In this document: piece by piece, positions 1 through 6,607 of the stretch | Numbering within the stretch: the first letter of the stretch is position 1 | Layout: each line of letters begins with the position of its first letter | DNA from: an uncultured Veillonella sp. | GTDB taxonomy: Bacteria > Bacillota > Negativicutes > Veillonellales > Veillonellaceae | Assembly: GCA_902466275.1 (NCBI GenBank) | Contig: CABQQJ010000039.1 | Location: 1-7,129 of the forward strand | Direction of reading: 5' to 3' | Length of the DNA: 7,129 bases | Translations under genes and position numbers: made by a program | The notes under the pieces: model-generated | Seen by the model: the letters and a program-made list of their open reading frames with translations, nothing else | Database searches by the model: none | Told to the model about the DNA's origin: nothing

Positions 1-118
1 CAAGTTTATCTGCAAATTCTGGACGACGACAATATATAGTTGTAGTATTTCCAGCTAAAACGGATTTAATAGCAAGGGCCGTCCCCCAACTACCAGAGCC
101 GATAACAACAACATTCAT
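1..118 (-). CDS. gpsA: Glycerol-3-phosphate dehydrogenase [NAD(P)+], N-terminal fragment
   Basis: Only the first 39 codons are present; the gene continues beyond the left edge of the window. The enzyme reduces dihydroxyacetone phosphate to sn-glycerol-3-phosphate, the backbone for phospholipids, in the cytoplasm. The visible N-terminus begins MNVVVIGSGSWGTALA, with the Rossmann dinucleotide-binding glycines G7, G9 and G12 in the GxGxxG pattern and the W-G-T-A continuation typical of GpsA. Strand beta-2 then leads to YCRRPEFA, in the place where GpsA proteins carry an Arg-rich loop. The ATG at 118-116 is preceded by AAAGGA (126-131, spacer 7 nt), which lies in the last codons of plsY. The gap to plsY is 3 nt, so the two are almost certainly co-transcribed, and their products are consecutive in the pathway: PlsY uses the glycerol-3-phosphate that GpsA makes. 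The rest of the protein, including the catalytic Lys, lies outside the window. Confidence 0.93.
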   Translation of the reverse strand, partial: MNVVVIGSGSWGTALAIKSVLAGNTTTIYCRRPEFADKL

Positions 119-121
119 TCT

Positions 122-718
122 TTAATCCTTTTTAATGCGCTCTACTTTTAACTCATTTCCAGCAAGTAGACGCTTAATATTATCCCAGTGACGTACAATG
201 ACAAACAAAGCTGCTAATCCGCCAAAGCCAACAAACCAGAAGGATTCTCCAGTGAAATACATCAGTACTGGTACTAATGCAGCGGCAATGATAGAGCCTA
301 AAGATACAAGTTTAGTGAAGTATACGATAACACCCCATACCAAAAAGCAAATCAATGCTACTATTGGTGAAAGAGCAATAAGTACACCTAAACCCGTAGC
401 AACGCCACGACCACCTTTAAAGCCCAAAAAAACAGACCAGTTATGCCCCATCATTCCAAGAATACCACCTAAGATCATAAACATAGGCCCATAGGGTGAG
501 AGTAGCACTACTCCTGCTGCCCCTTTTAAAGCATCACATAGAAATACAGGTAAGGCTGCTTTAAGACCTATAACACGATATGTATTAGTAGCGCCAATAT
601 TTTTAGAGCCATATTGTCGTACGTCTGTATTAAAGAAAAGCTTACCTATAATTAATCCACTAGGAATCGAACCGATAAGATATGATAATACAGCATATAC
701 AATAATCATAATATCCAT
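122..718 (-). CDS. plsY: Acyl-phosphate:glycerol-3-phosphate acyltransferase PlsY
   Basis: Integral membrane enzyme that transfers the acyl group of acyl-phosphate (made by PlsX, not in this window) to position 1 of glycerol-3-phosphate, giving lysophosphatidic acid. At 198 residues it has the normal family length. All three PlsY signature motifs are present: GSIPSGLIIGK (16-26), GSKNIGATNTYRVIG (37-51, with the GxxNxGxxN core) and GHNWSVFLGFKGGRGVAT (91-108, with the glycine-rich phosphate loop). Hydrophobic segments lie at about 3-29, 54-75, 78-95, 110-134 and 138-175. The C-terminus RHWDNIKRLLAGNE is also typical. The start ATG overlaps the der stop by one base (TAATG), implying translational coupling, and no strong ribosome binding site precedes it. 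A second ATG at codon 4 has GGA 5 nt upstream and could be the real start; the difference is three residues. Confidence 0.96.
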   Translation of the reverse strand: MDIMIIVYAVLSYLIGSIPSGLIIGKLFFNTDVRQYGSKNIGATNTYRVIGLKAALPVFLCDALKGAAGVVLLSPYGPMFMILGGILGMMGHNWSVFLGFKGGRGVATGLGVLIALSPIVALICFLVWGVIVYFTKLVSLGSIIAAALVPVLMYFTGESFWFVGFGGLAALFVIVRHWDNIKRLLAGNELKVERIKKD

Positions 719-2052
719 TAGTCTTCATCATCCCGTTTCTTGCCACGTAATACTAAACGAATCGGTGTTCCTTCAAAACCAAAGGACTCACGCAATCGAT
801 TCTCTAAGAAACGCATATAAGAGAAGTGAATTAACTCTGGTTCATTTACAAACAAAATAAATGTAGGTGGTTTAACACTAGCTTGCGTCATATAGTAAAT
901 TTTTGGAATTCTGCCATTACGAGAAGGTACAGGATTTACTGTTTGAGCATCTTGTAACAATTGATTTAATGTACCTGTAGACACGCGACGATATTGTTGT
1001 TCAGATACAAACTTAAGCATATCTGCTAAACGGTGTATACGTTGTTTTGTAAGTGCTGAAGCAAATAGAATTGGAGCAAATTGCAAGAAACCTAATTCAT
1101 CATAAATATCTTCAGTAAAACGCAATGTAGTTTTATCATCTTTTTCAACAAGATCCCATTTATTAACAACAATGACTACGCCTTTACCCGCTTCGTAAGC
1201 GTAACCTGCAATTTTTTTATCTTGTTCTGTAACACCATCTTGAGCATCTAGTACAAGAACTACAATATCAGCACGATCTACTGATCGCAAAGAACGAACA
1301 ATACTATATCGTTCAACAGCTTCTTCGATTTTAGACTTACGACGCATACCTGCTGTATCAATAAGTACAAACTTTTGATTCTCATGAGTCCAATACGTAT
1401 CAATAGAGTCTCGAGTAGTACCTGCTACATCAGATACAATTACACGATCTTGTCCTAACAATGCGTTAGTCAAAGAAGATTTACCCACATTTGGACGACC
1501 TATAATAGCAACATGAATAGTATCTTCATCATCTACATTAGTGCCAACTGGTGGAAAATGTTTAACAGTATCATCCAGCAAATCACCTAAATTCATAAGA
1601 TTTTTAGCGGAAATACCAATGGGGTCCCCCAAACCAAGATTGTAAAATTCATAAATATTCGGTTCTTGATTTACACTATCAATCTTATTAACTACGAGTA
1701 CAACAGGTTTTCCACTAGCTCTAAGAATATTTGCGACCTCTTCATCAGCAGGTACAATACCTTGTTTACCATCAACGACAAATAGAATTACATCTGCTTC
1801 TTCAATTGCTAATTCCGCTTGTAGTCGCATCATCTTAGGAATAACATGACTATTGTCAGTAATGAACTCGATACCACCAGTATCGATCATTGTAAACTCA
1901 CGATTTAACCACTCTGCATCGAAGTAAATACGGTCCCTTGTCACACCAGGAATATCTTCAACGATAGAGATACGTTTATTAACAATGGCATTAAAAAGTG
2001 TAGATTTACCTACATTTGGACGGCCTACAACAGCCACTAATGGTTTTGCCAT
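718..2052 (-). CDS. der: Ribosome biogenesis GTPase Der (EngA), tandem G domains
   Basis: Essential GTPase that binds the large ribosomal subunit and is needed for 50S maturation. The 444 residues carry two complete Era-like G domains, the hallmark of Der. The first has GRPNVGKS (10-17), GVTRD (36-40), DTGG (57-60), NKID (122-125) and SAK (148-150). The second has GRPNVGKS (185-192), GTTRD (211-215), DTAG (232-235), NKWD (297-300) and SAL (331-333). The two domains are joined by an acidic linker (about 170-180). A KH-like RNA-binding domain follows (about 355-440), containing the PPTFILFVN stretch, with a charged tail KKRDDED. The ATG is well supported by GAGGTG (2058-2063) 5 nt upstream. It is the first gene after the terminator at 2117-2150 and appears to head the der-plsY-gpsA unit. 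A der-gpsA neighbourhood is also known in Bacillus subtilis. No key residue is missing. Confidence 0.98.
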   Translation of the reverse strand: MAKPLVAVVGRPNVGKSTLFNAIVNKRISIVEDIPGVTRDRIYFDAEWLNREFTMIDTGGIEFITDNSHVIPKMMRLQAELAIEEADVILFVVDGKQGIVPADEEVANILRASGKPVVLVVNKIDSVNQEPNIYEFYNLGLGDPIGISAKNLMNLGDLLDDTVKHFPPVGTNVDDEDTIHVAIIGRPNVGKSSLTNALLGQDRVIVSDVAGTTRDSIDTYWTHENQKFVLIDTAGMRRKSKIEEAVERYSIVRSLRSVDRADIVVLVLDAQDGVTEQDKKIAGYAYEAGKGVVIVVNKWDLVEKDDKTTLRFTEDIYDELGFLQFAPILFASALTKQRIHRLADMLKFVSEQQYRRVSTGTLNQLLQDAQTVNPVPSRNGRIPKIYYMTQASVKPPTFILFVNEPELIHFSYMRFLENRLRESFGFEGTPIRLVLRGKKRDDED

Positions 2053-2088
2053 AGTTTCACCTCATTATCTAATCTAATACATTACTAT

Positions 2089-2118
2089 ATTTTATCATAT
2101 TCTACGTATAGTACGCAA
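2089..2118 (-). promoter_or_regulatory. Predicted promoter for der-plsY-gpsA
   Basis: Reading the minus strand, TTGCGT (2118-2113) can serve as a -35 element. After 18 nt it is followed by TAAAAT (2094-2089), which matches the TATAAT -10 consensus at 5 of 6 positions and is preceded by TGA, giving an extended -10 (TGATAAAAT). Transcription would begin near 2082, leaving a leader of roughly 30 nt with the GAGGTG ribosome binding site of der. The -35 is weak (3 of 6), so the extended -10 would carry most of the recognition. The placement immediately after a terminator, in the only sizeable gap of the window, supports the call. It was read by eye and has not been scored. Confidence 0.5.
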
Positions 2119-2150
2119 AAAGGCTAACCAAGGAAACCTTGGCTAGCCTT
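2117..2150 (-). terminator. Rho-independent terminator after ispH-S1
   Basis: On the minus strand, arms at 2150-2137 and 2133-2120 form a 14-bp stem (AAGGCTAGCCAAGG pairing with CCTTGGTTAGCCTT). It has 13 Watson-Crick pairs and one G-U wobble, and closes on a 3-nt loop (2136-2134). A run of five U (2121-2117) overlaps the base of the stem, and GCG follows. The hairpin starts 15 nt after the ispH-S1 stop codon. Read on the plus strand the wobble becomes an A-C mismatch and no T-run follows, so the terminator is directional for the minus-strand operon. Confidence 0.93.
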
Positions 2151-2165
2151 ATATTAGACAATGAA

Positions 2166-4064
2166 TTATTCAGCGTCTTCTGCAGTTTCTTTTGATTCCA
2201 TCAATTCAGTCAAAGCCAAACCCAATTTCTTTTCATCTTTGTTAAGAGAAATGATTTTAACTTCAACTTCTTGACCACGATTCAAGTAATCTTCAACTTT
2301 CGCATTACGTTGTTTTGTAATTTGAGAAATGTGAAGTAAACCTTGGATGTCGTCATTAACAGCTACGAATGCACCGTAAGCTACTAAACGAACAACTTTG
2401 CCTTTAATAACATCGCCAACATGCAATGTTTCTTCAGCAACGTCCCATGGGCTCTTAGATAAAGCTTTTAAGGACAAGGATAATTTATTGCTTTCAGCGT
2501 CGAAAGATTGTAATTTAACTTCGATTTCTTGGCCAACGGAAAGAACATCTTCCACTTTTTTGATTTTTTGCCAAGAAATGTCGGAAATGTGAAGTAAACC
2601 TTCAATACCGCCGATATCTACGAAAGCACCATAAGGCATGATTTTACGAACGATACCTTTATAGTTTTCGCCAACGTTGATGTTTTTCAATGCTTCAGCT
2701 AATTTAGCTTGACGTTCCACTTCCAATACTGCACGACGGGAAAGAACCAAACGGTTTTTCTTTTCATCGATTTCAAGTACTTTAGCTTCAAATTCTGTAC
2801 CAACCAAGTTGTCCAAGGATTTCACGAAATGAACATCACCTTGGGACAATGGAATGAAACCACGAAGGGATTTAACTGTTACTACCAAACCTGCTGGGAT
2901 AGCATCAATACCTTTACATACGATAGCTTCATCTTTTTCTTGTGCTTCGATAACATATTGCCAATCTTCATCTTTAGCCAAGCGAGTCATGGAAAGATAA
3001 ATAGGATTATCTTCTTTGATGTGATTCATGATAACTGCTTTAATTTCATCACCATTTTTTAACACATCTTTGGCAGATTCTGGTGCTGGATAAGAAATTT
3101 CAGTTCTGTTCAAAATGGCTTCAGTTTTGTAGCCAAAAGATACATAAGCTCGTTCATCTTCGACTTGAACTACTGTACCTTCTACAACGTTCCCTTTCTT
3201 AAATTCTTCTTGACCTTCGGCTGCTAATAATTCTGCAAAATCTTTCATTGTCTCAATGACCTCCTTAATAATCCAGTCGGGAGTCGATGCTCCTGCTGTT
3301 ACTCCTACCGTCTGTACTCGGTTAAACCATTCCAGTTGTAATTCAGTAGAAGTTTCAATGTGATATGTTGTACATCCAACGTCACGACAAACCTCTGCCA
3401 ATCGGTTTGTATTGCCGCTGTTCTTACCGCCTATCACTATCATAAGATCTACATTACGTGCTAAGTCAACGGCAGAGTTCTGTCGTTCTTGCGTTGCATT
3501 GCATATCGTTTTGAAAATCTTAAGATTCTTAGATTTTTTCTCTAATATCTCTATTATACTGTTAAATTTGAATTGTGAAAAGGTTGTTTGTACAACAACG
3601 CCCATTTTTTCCACAACTTGTAGTTTTTGGGCGGATTCTTCATCTTCGATGATTATTCCTTCGTTATTTGCCCATAAATTAATGCTTTTGACCTCAGGAT
3701 GGTTTTTTTCGCCCAAAATCACCAAAGTCATCCCATCTTCAATGACAGACTTAGCATCTTGTTGTGCTTTTTTTACATGAGGACATGTAGCATCTAAAAT
3801 ATGTAAGCCCTTTTCTTCGGCTTCAGCGTAAATGGCAGGACCTACACCATGAGATCTAATAATCATAGTTCCTTCATCGATATCAGCAACCTCTTGAATG
3901 GGGCTTACACCTTTACTTTCTAAACGCCCTACAACTTGAGGATTGTGAATAATAGGTCCTAATGTATAGCTTTTACCATCGCTATTTGCAGCTTCATTTG
4001 CCATTTCGACAGCCCGTTTTACACCATAGCAAAAACCATGGTTTTCAGCCAAAATTATTTCCAT
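2166..4064 (-). CDS. ispH-rpsA: Fused 4-hydroxy-3-methylbut-2-enyl diphosphate reductase (IspH) and ribosomal protein S1
   Basis: A 632-residue fusion. Residues 1 to about 272 are IspH (LytB), the [4Fe-4S] enzyme making IPP and DMAPP in the last MEP-pathway step. The three cluster cysteines are C12 (GFCYGVKRAV), C94 (DATCPHV) and C188 (TICNATQERQ). Substrate-pocket residues are H40, H72, E124 (NHPEV), the TTFSQ motif (160-164), S216/N218 (SGNTNR) and S260 (GASTPDW). The rest is an S1 protein with four OB-type S1 repeats at about 290-360, 378-444, 466-534 and 547-619. The last two carry GAFVDIGGIEGLLHIS-type cores. S1 helps mRNA bind the 30S subunit. The ATG at 4064 is chosen because AGGAGA lies 4-5 nt upstream and MEIILAENHGFCYG matches normal IspH N-termini. 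An in-frame TTG at 4082 has no ribosome binding site. The gene overlaps plsC by 10 nt. Fusions of this type are known in Clostridia and Negativicutes. An internal ribosome binding site at the junction is listed separately. Confidence 0.96.
   Translation of the reverse strand: MEIILAENHGFCYGVKRAVEMANEAANSDGKSYTLGPIIHNPQVVGRLESKGVSPIQEVADIDEGTMIIRSHGVGPAIYAEAEEKGLHILDATCPHVKKAQQDAKSVIEDGMTLVILGEKNHPEVKSINLWANNEGIIIEDEESAQKLQVVEKMGVVVQTTFSQFKFNSIIEILEKKSKNLKIFKTICNATQERQNSAVDLARNVDLMIVIGGKNSGNTNRLAEVCRDVGCTTYHIETSTELQLEWFNRVQTVGVTAGASTPDWIIKEVIETMKDFAELLAAEGQEEFKKGNVVEGTVVQVEDERAYVSFGYKTEAILNRTEISYPAPESAKDVLKNGDEIKAVIMNHIKEDNPIYLSMTRLAKDEDWQYVIEAQEKDEAIVCKGIDAIPAGLVVTVKSLRGFIPLSQGDVHFVKSLDNLVGTEFEAKVLEIDEKKNRLVLSRRAVLEVERQAKLAEALKNINVGENYKGIVRKIMPYGAFVDIGGIEGLLHISDISWQKIKKVEDVLSVGQEIEVKLQSFDAESNKLSLSLKALSKSPWDVAEETLHVGDVIKGKVVRLVAYGAFVAVNDDIQGLLHISQITKQRNAKVEDYLNRGQEVEVKIISLNKDEKKLGLALTELMESKETAEDAE
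3246..3266 (-). promoter_or_regulatory. Internal Shine-Dalgarno and in-frame ATG at the IspH/S1 junction
   Basis: On the minus strand AAGGAGG (3266-3260), a full anti-16S match, is followed 11 nt later by ATG (3248-3246). The ATG is in frame with the fusion. Starting there would give a 360-residue protein, MKDFAELLAAEGQEEF..., containing exactly the four S1 repeats and none of the IspH catalytic part. The spacer is somewhat longer than optimal. The site sits right at the end of the IspH fold (WIIKEVIET). Whether it is used is inference: KEV can be encoded this way by chance, and the upstream IspH half also uses AAG and GAG codons. Confidence 0.45.
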
Positions 4065-4675
4065 AAAGTCTCCTCTATACAATTGTTATGATAAGAATCT
4101 ATCATTCGTTGGATTTCACTTTTAACACTATCATTTACTTTTTGAATTGCTTCTGGAGTCGCTTTAGCTTTTTCAACTGGGATTGGTTTACCAATAATAC
4201 AAGCCACTTTATTACGTTCCATATTGTGAGAGCCAATGATAGCAACAGGCACTATGCTAACACCTGTTCTAAGAGCAATTGATGCTGCACCATCATGGAA
4301 TCTACCAAGTTTACCACTTTTTTGACGGTTTCCTTCTGCAAATATGCCTAAAACCTTATTGTCTTTAAGTAGTCCCATGGCATGACGAATAGCAACTTTA
4401 TCAATAGCACCGCGATTTAACGGAAATGCACCAAGCCATGTACAAAAAAAACGTGAAATGGGATTCACAAATAATTCTTGTTTAGCCATAAAGTGTACAT
4501 GTCTAGGCAAAGCATAGCCGCAGATAGGGGGATCGTTATTACTTAAATGATTAGGCACCACGATAACAGGCCCTTCCATTGGAAAATTATCGCGACCATA
4601 TACTTTCAACCCATACCCTACCTTATAGCGAAGCCAAAAAGCGGTACGCCATAACCAGGTAGAAAATTTATTCAT
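4055..4675 (-). CDS. plsC: 1-acyl-sn-glycerol-3-phosphate acyltransferase (PlsC family)
   Basis: Membrane-associated enzyme that adds the second acyl chain to lysophosphatidic acid to make phosphatidic acid. The 206 residues show the four blocks of the glycerolipid acyltransferase family in order: the catalytic HX4D motif (N42-H43-LSNN-D48), the GAFPLNRG substrate block (82-89), FAEGNRQKSG (112-121, the EG-R motif binding glycerol phosphate) and IVPVAIIGS (141-149). The N-terminus (about 5-22) is aromatic and amphipathic and may hold the protein on the membrane; there is no clear transmembrane anchor. The ATG overlaps the cmk stop by 8 nt, with AGGAGA (4685-4690) 9 nt upstream, and the end overlaps ispH by 10 nt. 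The plsY and gpsA genes lie nearby in the next unit, which supports the phospholipid role. Some members of this family act on other acceptors, so exact specificity is inferred. Confidence 0.93.
   Translation of the reverse strand: MNKFSTWLWRTAFWLRYKVGYGLKVYGRDNFPMEGPVIVVPNHLSNNDPPICGYALPRHVHFMAKQELFVNPISRFFCTWLGAFPLNRGAIDKVAIRHAMGLLKDNKVLGIFAEGNRQKSGKLGRFHDGAASIALRTGVSIVPVAIIGSHNMERNKVACIIGKPIPVEKAKATPEAIQKVNDSVKSEIQRMIDSYHNNCIEETLWK
4069..4076 (-). promoter_or_regulatory. Ribosome binding site deciding the ispH-S1 start
   Basis: AGAGGAGA on the minus strand ends 4 nt before the ATG at 4064-4062. This favours that ATG over the in-frame TTG 18 nt further upstream, which has no purine-rich stretch before it. 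The site lies inside the last codons before the overlap with plsC, so ispH translation is probably coupled to plsC translation. Confidence 0.85.
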
Positions 4676-5351
4676 GATTGATTGTCTCCTGTACTAAATT
4701 CAATATATATGCCACAGTTTCATCGAAATTCATATTACTAGAGTCTACAACTACTGCATCTTCAACGCATACAAGTGGAGACTCTTCACGATTTTTATCC
4801 ATTTCATCACGACTAACAACATTCTTTTTAATTTCGTCTAGTGTTTGCTCGTTTGATGTACCTTGTACTTCTAACCATCTACGTTTTGCACGCGCATCTA
4901 CAGAAGCGGTTAAATAAATTTTTATCTCTGCATTAGGTAATACGACAGAACCGATATCACGTCCATCTAATATAACTCCCCCAACGGCGGCCATCTCTTG
5001 TTGGCGTTCTACCAAATATTGTCGAACCCCTTTATAAGAAGCAATCTTAGATACATTTTCATTGATTGGTTGTTGGCGTATTAATGATGTTACATCTTTA
5101 CCTTTAACAAAAACTTTACATGCTGCTGCACTAGGCTCTAATGTTAAATTTAATGATGGCAATAAAGCTTCTACAGCTTCTTGGTCATTAACATCGATAT
5201 TACTATCTAGAACGGCCCATGTTACACCACGGTACATGGCACCTGTATCAATATATAAATACCCTAATTCATTGGCCACTACTTTAGAAATACTACTTTT
5301 ACCAGCCCCTGCAGGACCATCGATAGCAATGGCAATTTTTTTAGTGTTCAT
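4668..5351 (-). CDS. cmk: Cytidylate (CMP/dCMP) kinase
   Basis: Cytoplasmic nucleoside monophosphate kinase that phosphorylates CMP and dCMP with ATP. It recycles CMP from RNA and lipid turnover and so supports the CTP pool used to make CDP-diacylglycerol. The 227 residues match the usual length. Motifs are the P-loop GPAGAGKSS (12-20), DTGAMYR (35-41, CMP-side binding), the DGRDIGS block (129-135, with R131 and D132 that contact CMP in the family), the LTAS-x-R lid entry (147-153, followed by the basic AKRRW), and RD plus a later Arg (181-188) typical of the C-terminal part. The ATG is preceded by GAGG (5357-5360, spacer 5 nt), which overlaps the stop codon of the upstream flavoprotein gene; the gap is 8 nt. 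The cmk gene next to an S1 gene is an old arrangement, seen also in Bacillus (cmk-ypfD) and Escherichia coli (cmk-rpsA). Confidence 0.97.
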   Translation of the reverse strand: MNTKKIAIAIDGPAGAGKSSISKVVANELGYLYIDTGAMYRGVTWAVLDSNIDVNDQEAVEALLPSLNLTLEPSAAACKVFVKGKDVTSLIRQQPINENVSKIASYKGVRQYLVERQQEMAAVGGVILDGRDIGSVVLPNAEIKIYLTASVDARAKRRWLEVQGTSNEQTLDEIKKNVVSRDEMDKNREESPLVCVEDAVVVDSSNMNFDETVAYILNLVQETINHE

Positions 5352-5359
5352 AATAACCT

Positions 5360-6607
5360 CTATTCTTCATCACCGTGTACGGCATGCATAGCCGCCACAT
5401 AGCCTGTGGAAAAGGCAGCTTGTAAATTATAGCCTCCTGTAAAAGCATCTATGTCTAGTACTTCACCAGCACCATATAAACCACCAATCAATTTAGACTC
5501 CATAGTTTTAGGATTAAATTCTTTTAATGAAATACCACCTGCTGTAACAATAGCTTCCGCTACAGGTCGTAATTCCTTAACAGTTACTGTCATATGTTGC
5601 AATACATGGCATAAGCGCAAACGCTCTTCCTTTGTAATTTGATTAATTGGTTTAGCCGGATTTAACTCAGCAAGCTTTATAACAATGGGAATAAGATTTA
5701 CAGGTAGTAAATCCTTCATCCCATTAGCCAATTGTTTTTTAGAATATAAATCAAAATCCTTTTGCAAGCGCTTATCCAATACTTCTGCAGTCAAGGCAGG
5801 CTTAAGATTAATTTCAATAATAATTTGAGGATTTTTCTTACGAAGCAACTTACCTACCGTGTGACTTAACGATAAGATTGTAGGGCCCGTAAGACCAAAA
5901 TGAGTAAACATCATTTCCCCAAATTGTTTTGCTTGTACCTTACTTTTAGAAATTACGGAAACCTCAACATTACGAAGACTAAGCCCCATAATGTCTTTTA
6001 CCCATGCTTCGTTTGTAACGATAGGTACCAAAGATGGACGAATATCAGTGATCGTATGTCCCACTTTTTCAGCTAAAACATAACCATCACCAGTTGAACC
6101 TGTTAATGGATATGATGCACCGCCTGTACAAATGATGGCAGCATCACAAGCATATTGTTCCTTATCTGTTGTAACGCCTACTACGCGATTATCCTTTACC
6201 GTAATAGATGTAACAGGTTCATTTAAATGAACTTGAACATTATACTTTTTCAAGATTTTCATGAACGTATTGCGTACTTCTAGAGCGGAATCAGATTCAG
6301 GGAATACGCGTCCACCACGTTCTACCTTAGTTTTCAAACCCCAACTATGTAATAGTTCAAGCAAGTCTTCATTACTAAAGCGTTCATAAGCACCGTACAA
6401 GAACTTACCATTACCAGGCGTATTTTTTATAAATTCGGCCATATCTGCACTATTCGTAATATTACAGCGACCTTTACCGGTAATGCCCATTTTCTTACCA
6501 ACCATATTCATTTTTTCCAATAAGATGACGCGTGCTCCTTCACGGCCTGCTATAACAGCTGCCATTAGACCTGCCGCACCACCGCCAATGACTATGATTT
6601 GCTTCAT
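5360..6607 (-). CDS. NAD(P)/FAD-dependent oxidoreductase, HI0933/YhiN family
   Basis: A 415-residue flavoprotein of the conserved HI0933/YhiN (BaiN-like) family. The N-terminus MKQIIVIGGGAAGLMAA carries the FAD-binding GxGxxG-type loop (GGGAAG, 8-13) and an acidic end of beta-2 (LLEK, 29-32). Family blocks follow: GKKMGITGKGRCNITN (37-52), the GG.SYP..GSTGDGY block (162-176), MFTHFGLTGPTILSLS (233-248) and the C-terminal FAD-binding block TAGGISLKEFNPKTMESK through GLYGAGEVLDIDAFTGGYNLQAAFSTGYVA (355-404). The physiological substrate is not known for most members. One clostridial relative, BaiN, has been linked to bile acid reduction, but the family is far too broad to assign that here. The ATG overlaps the rluB stop as ATGA (4 nt), and only a poorly placed AAGG precedes it, so translation is probably coupled. 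Frequent co-location with rluB or cmk in Firmicutes does not reveal its role. Confidence 0.92.
   Translation of the reverse strand: MKQIIVIGGGAAGLMAAVIAGREGARVILLEKMNMVGKKMGITGKGRCNITNSADMAEFIKNTPGNGKFLYGAYERFSNEDLLELLHSWGLKTKVERGGRVFPESDSALEVRNTFMKILKKYNVQVHLNEPVTSITVKDNRVVGVTTDKEQYACDAAIICTGGASYPLTGSTGDGYVLAEKVGHTITDIRPSLVPIVTNEAWVKDIMGLSLRNVEVSVISKSKVQAKQFGEMMFTHFGLTGPTILSLSHTVGKLLRKKNPQIIIEINLKPALTAEVLDKRLQKDFDLYSKKQLANGMKDLLPVNLIPIVIKLAELNPAKPINQITKEERLRLCHVLQHMTVTVKELRPVAEAIVTAGGISLKEFNPKTMESKLIGGLYGAGEVLDIDAFTGGYNLQAAFSTGYVAAMHAVHGDEE

Noticed and set aside
3270..3420. Internal promoter for S1 inside ispH
   Set aside because: TTGAAA with an 18-nt spacer leads only to a poor -10 (TGGAAT), and other pairings are no better. 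Nothing stands out above chance.
3412..3780. Plus-strand open frame of 122 codons opposite ispH
   Set aside because: It lies wholly antisense to the well-supported IspH coding region, has no ribosome binding site or family resemblance, and its composition reflects the complement of IspH codons. The other plus-strand frames at 198-494, 2398-2592, 2709-3062, 4088-4282, 4678-4917, 5062-5391, 5451-5642 and 6483-6695 fail for the same reason.
4062..4082. TTG at 4082 as the start of ispH-S1, adding six residues
   Set aside because: No ribosome binding site precedes it. The ATG at 4064 has AGGAGA at good spacing and gives the normal IspH N-terminus with its first cluster cysteine at position 12.
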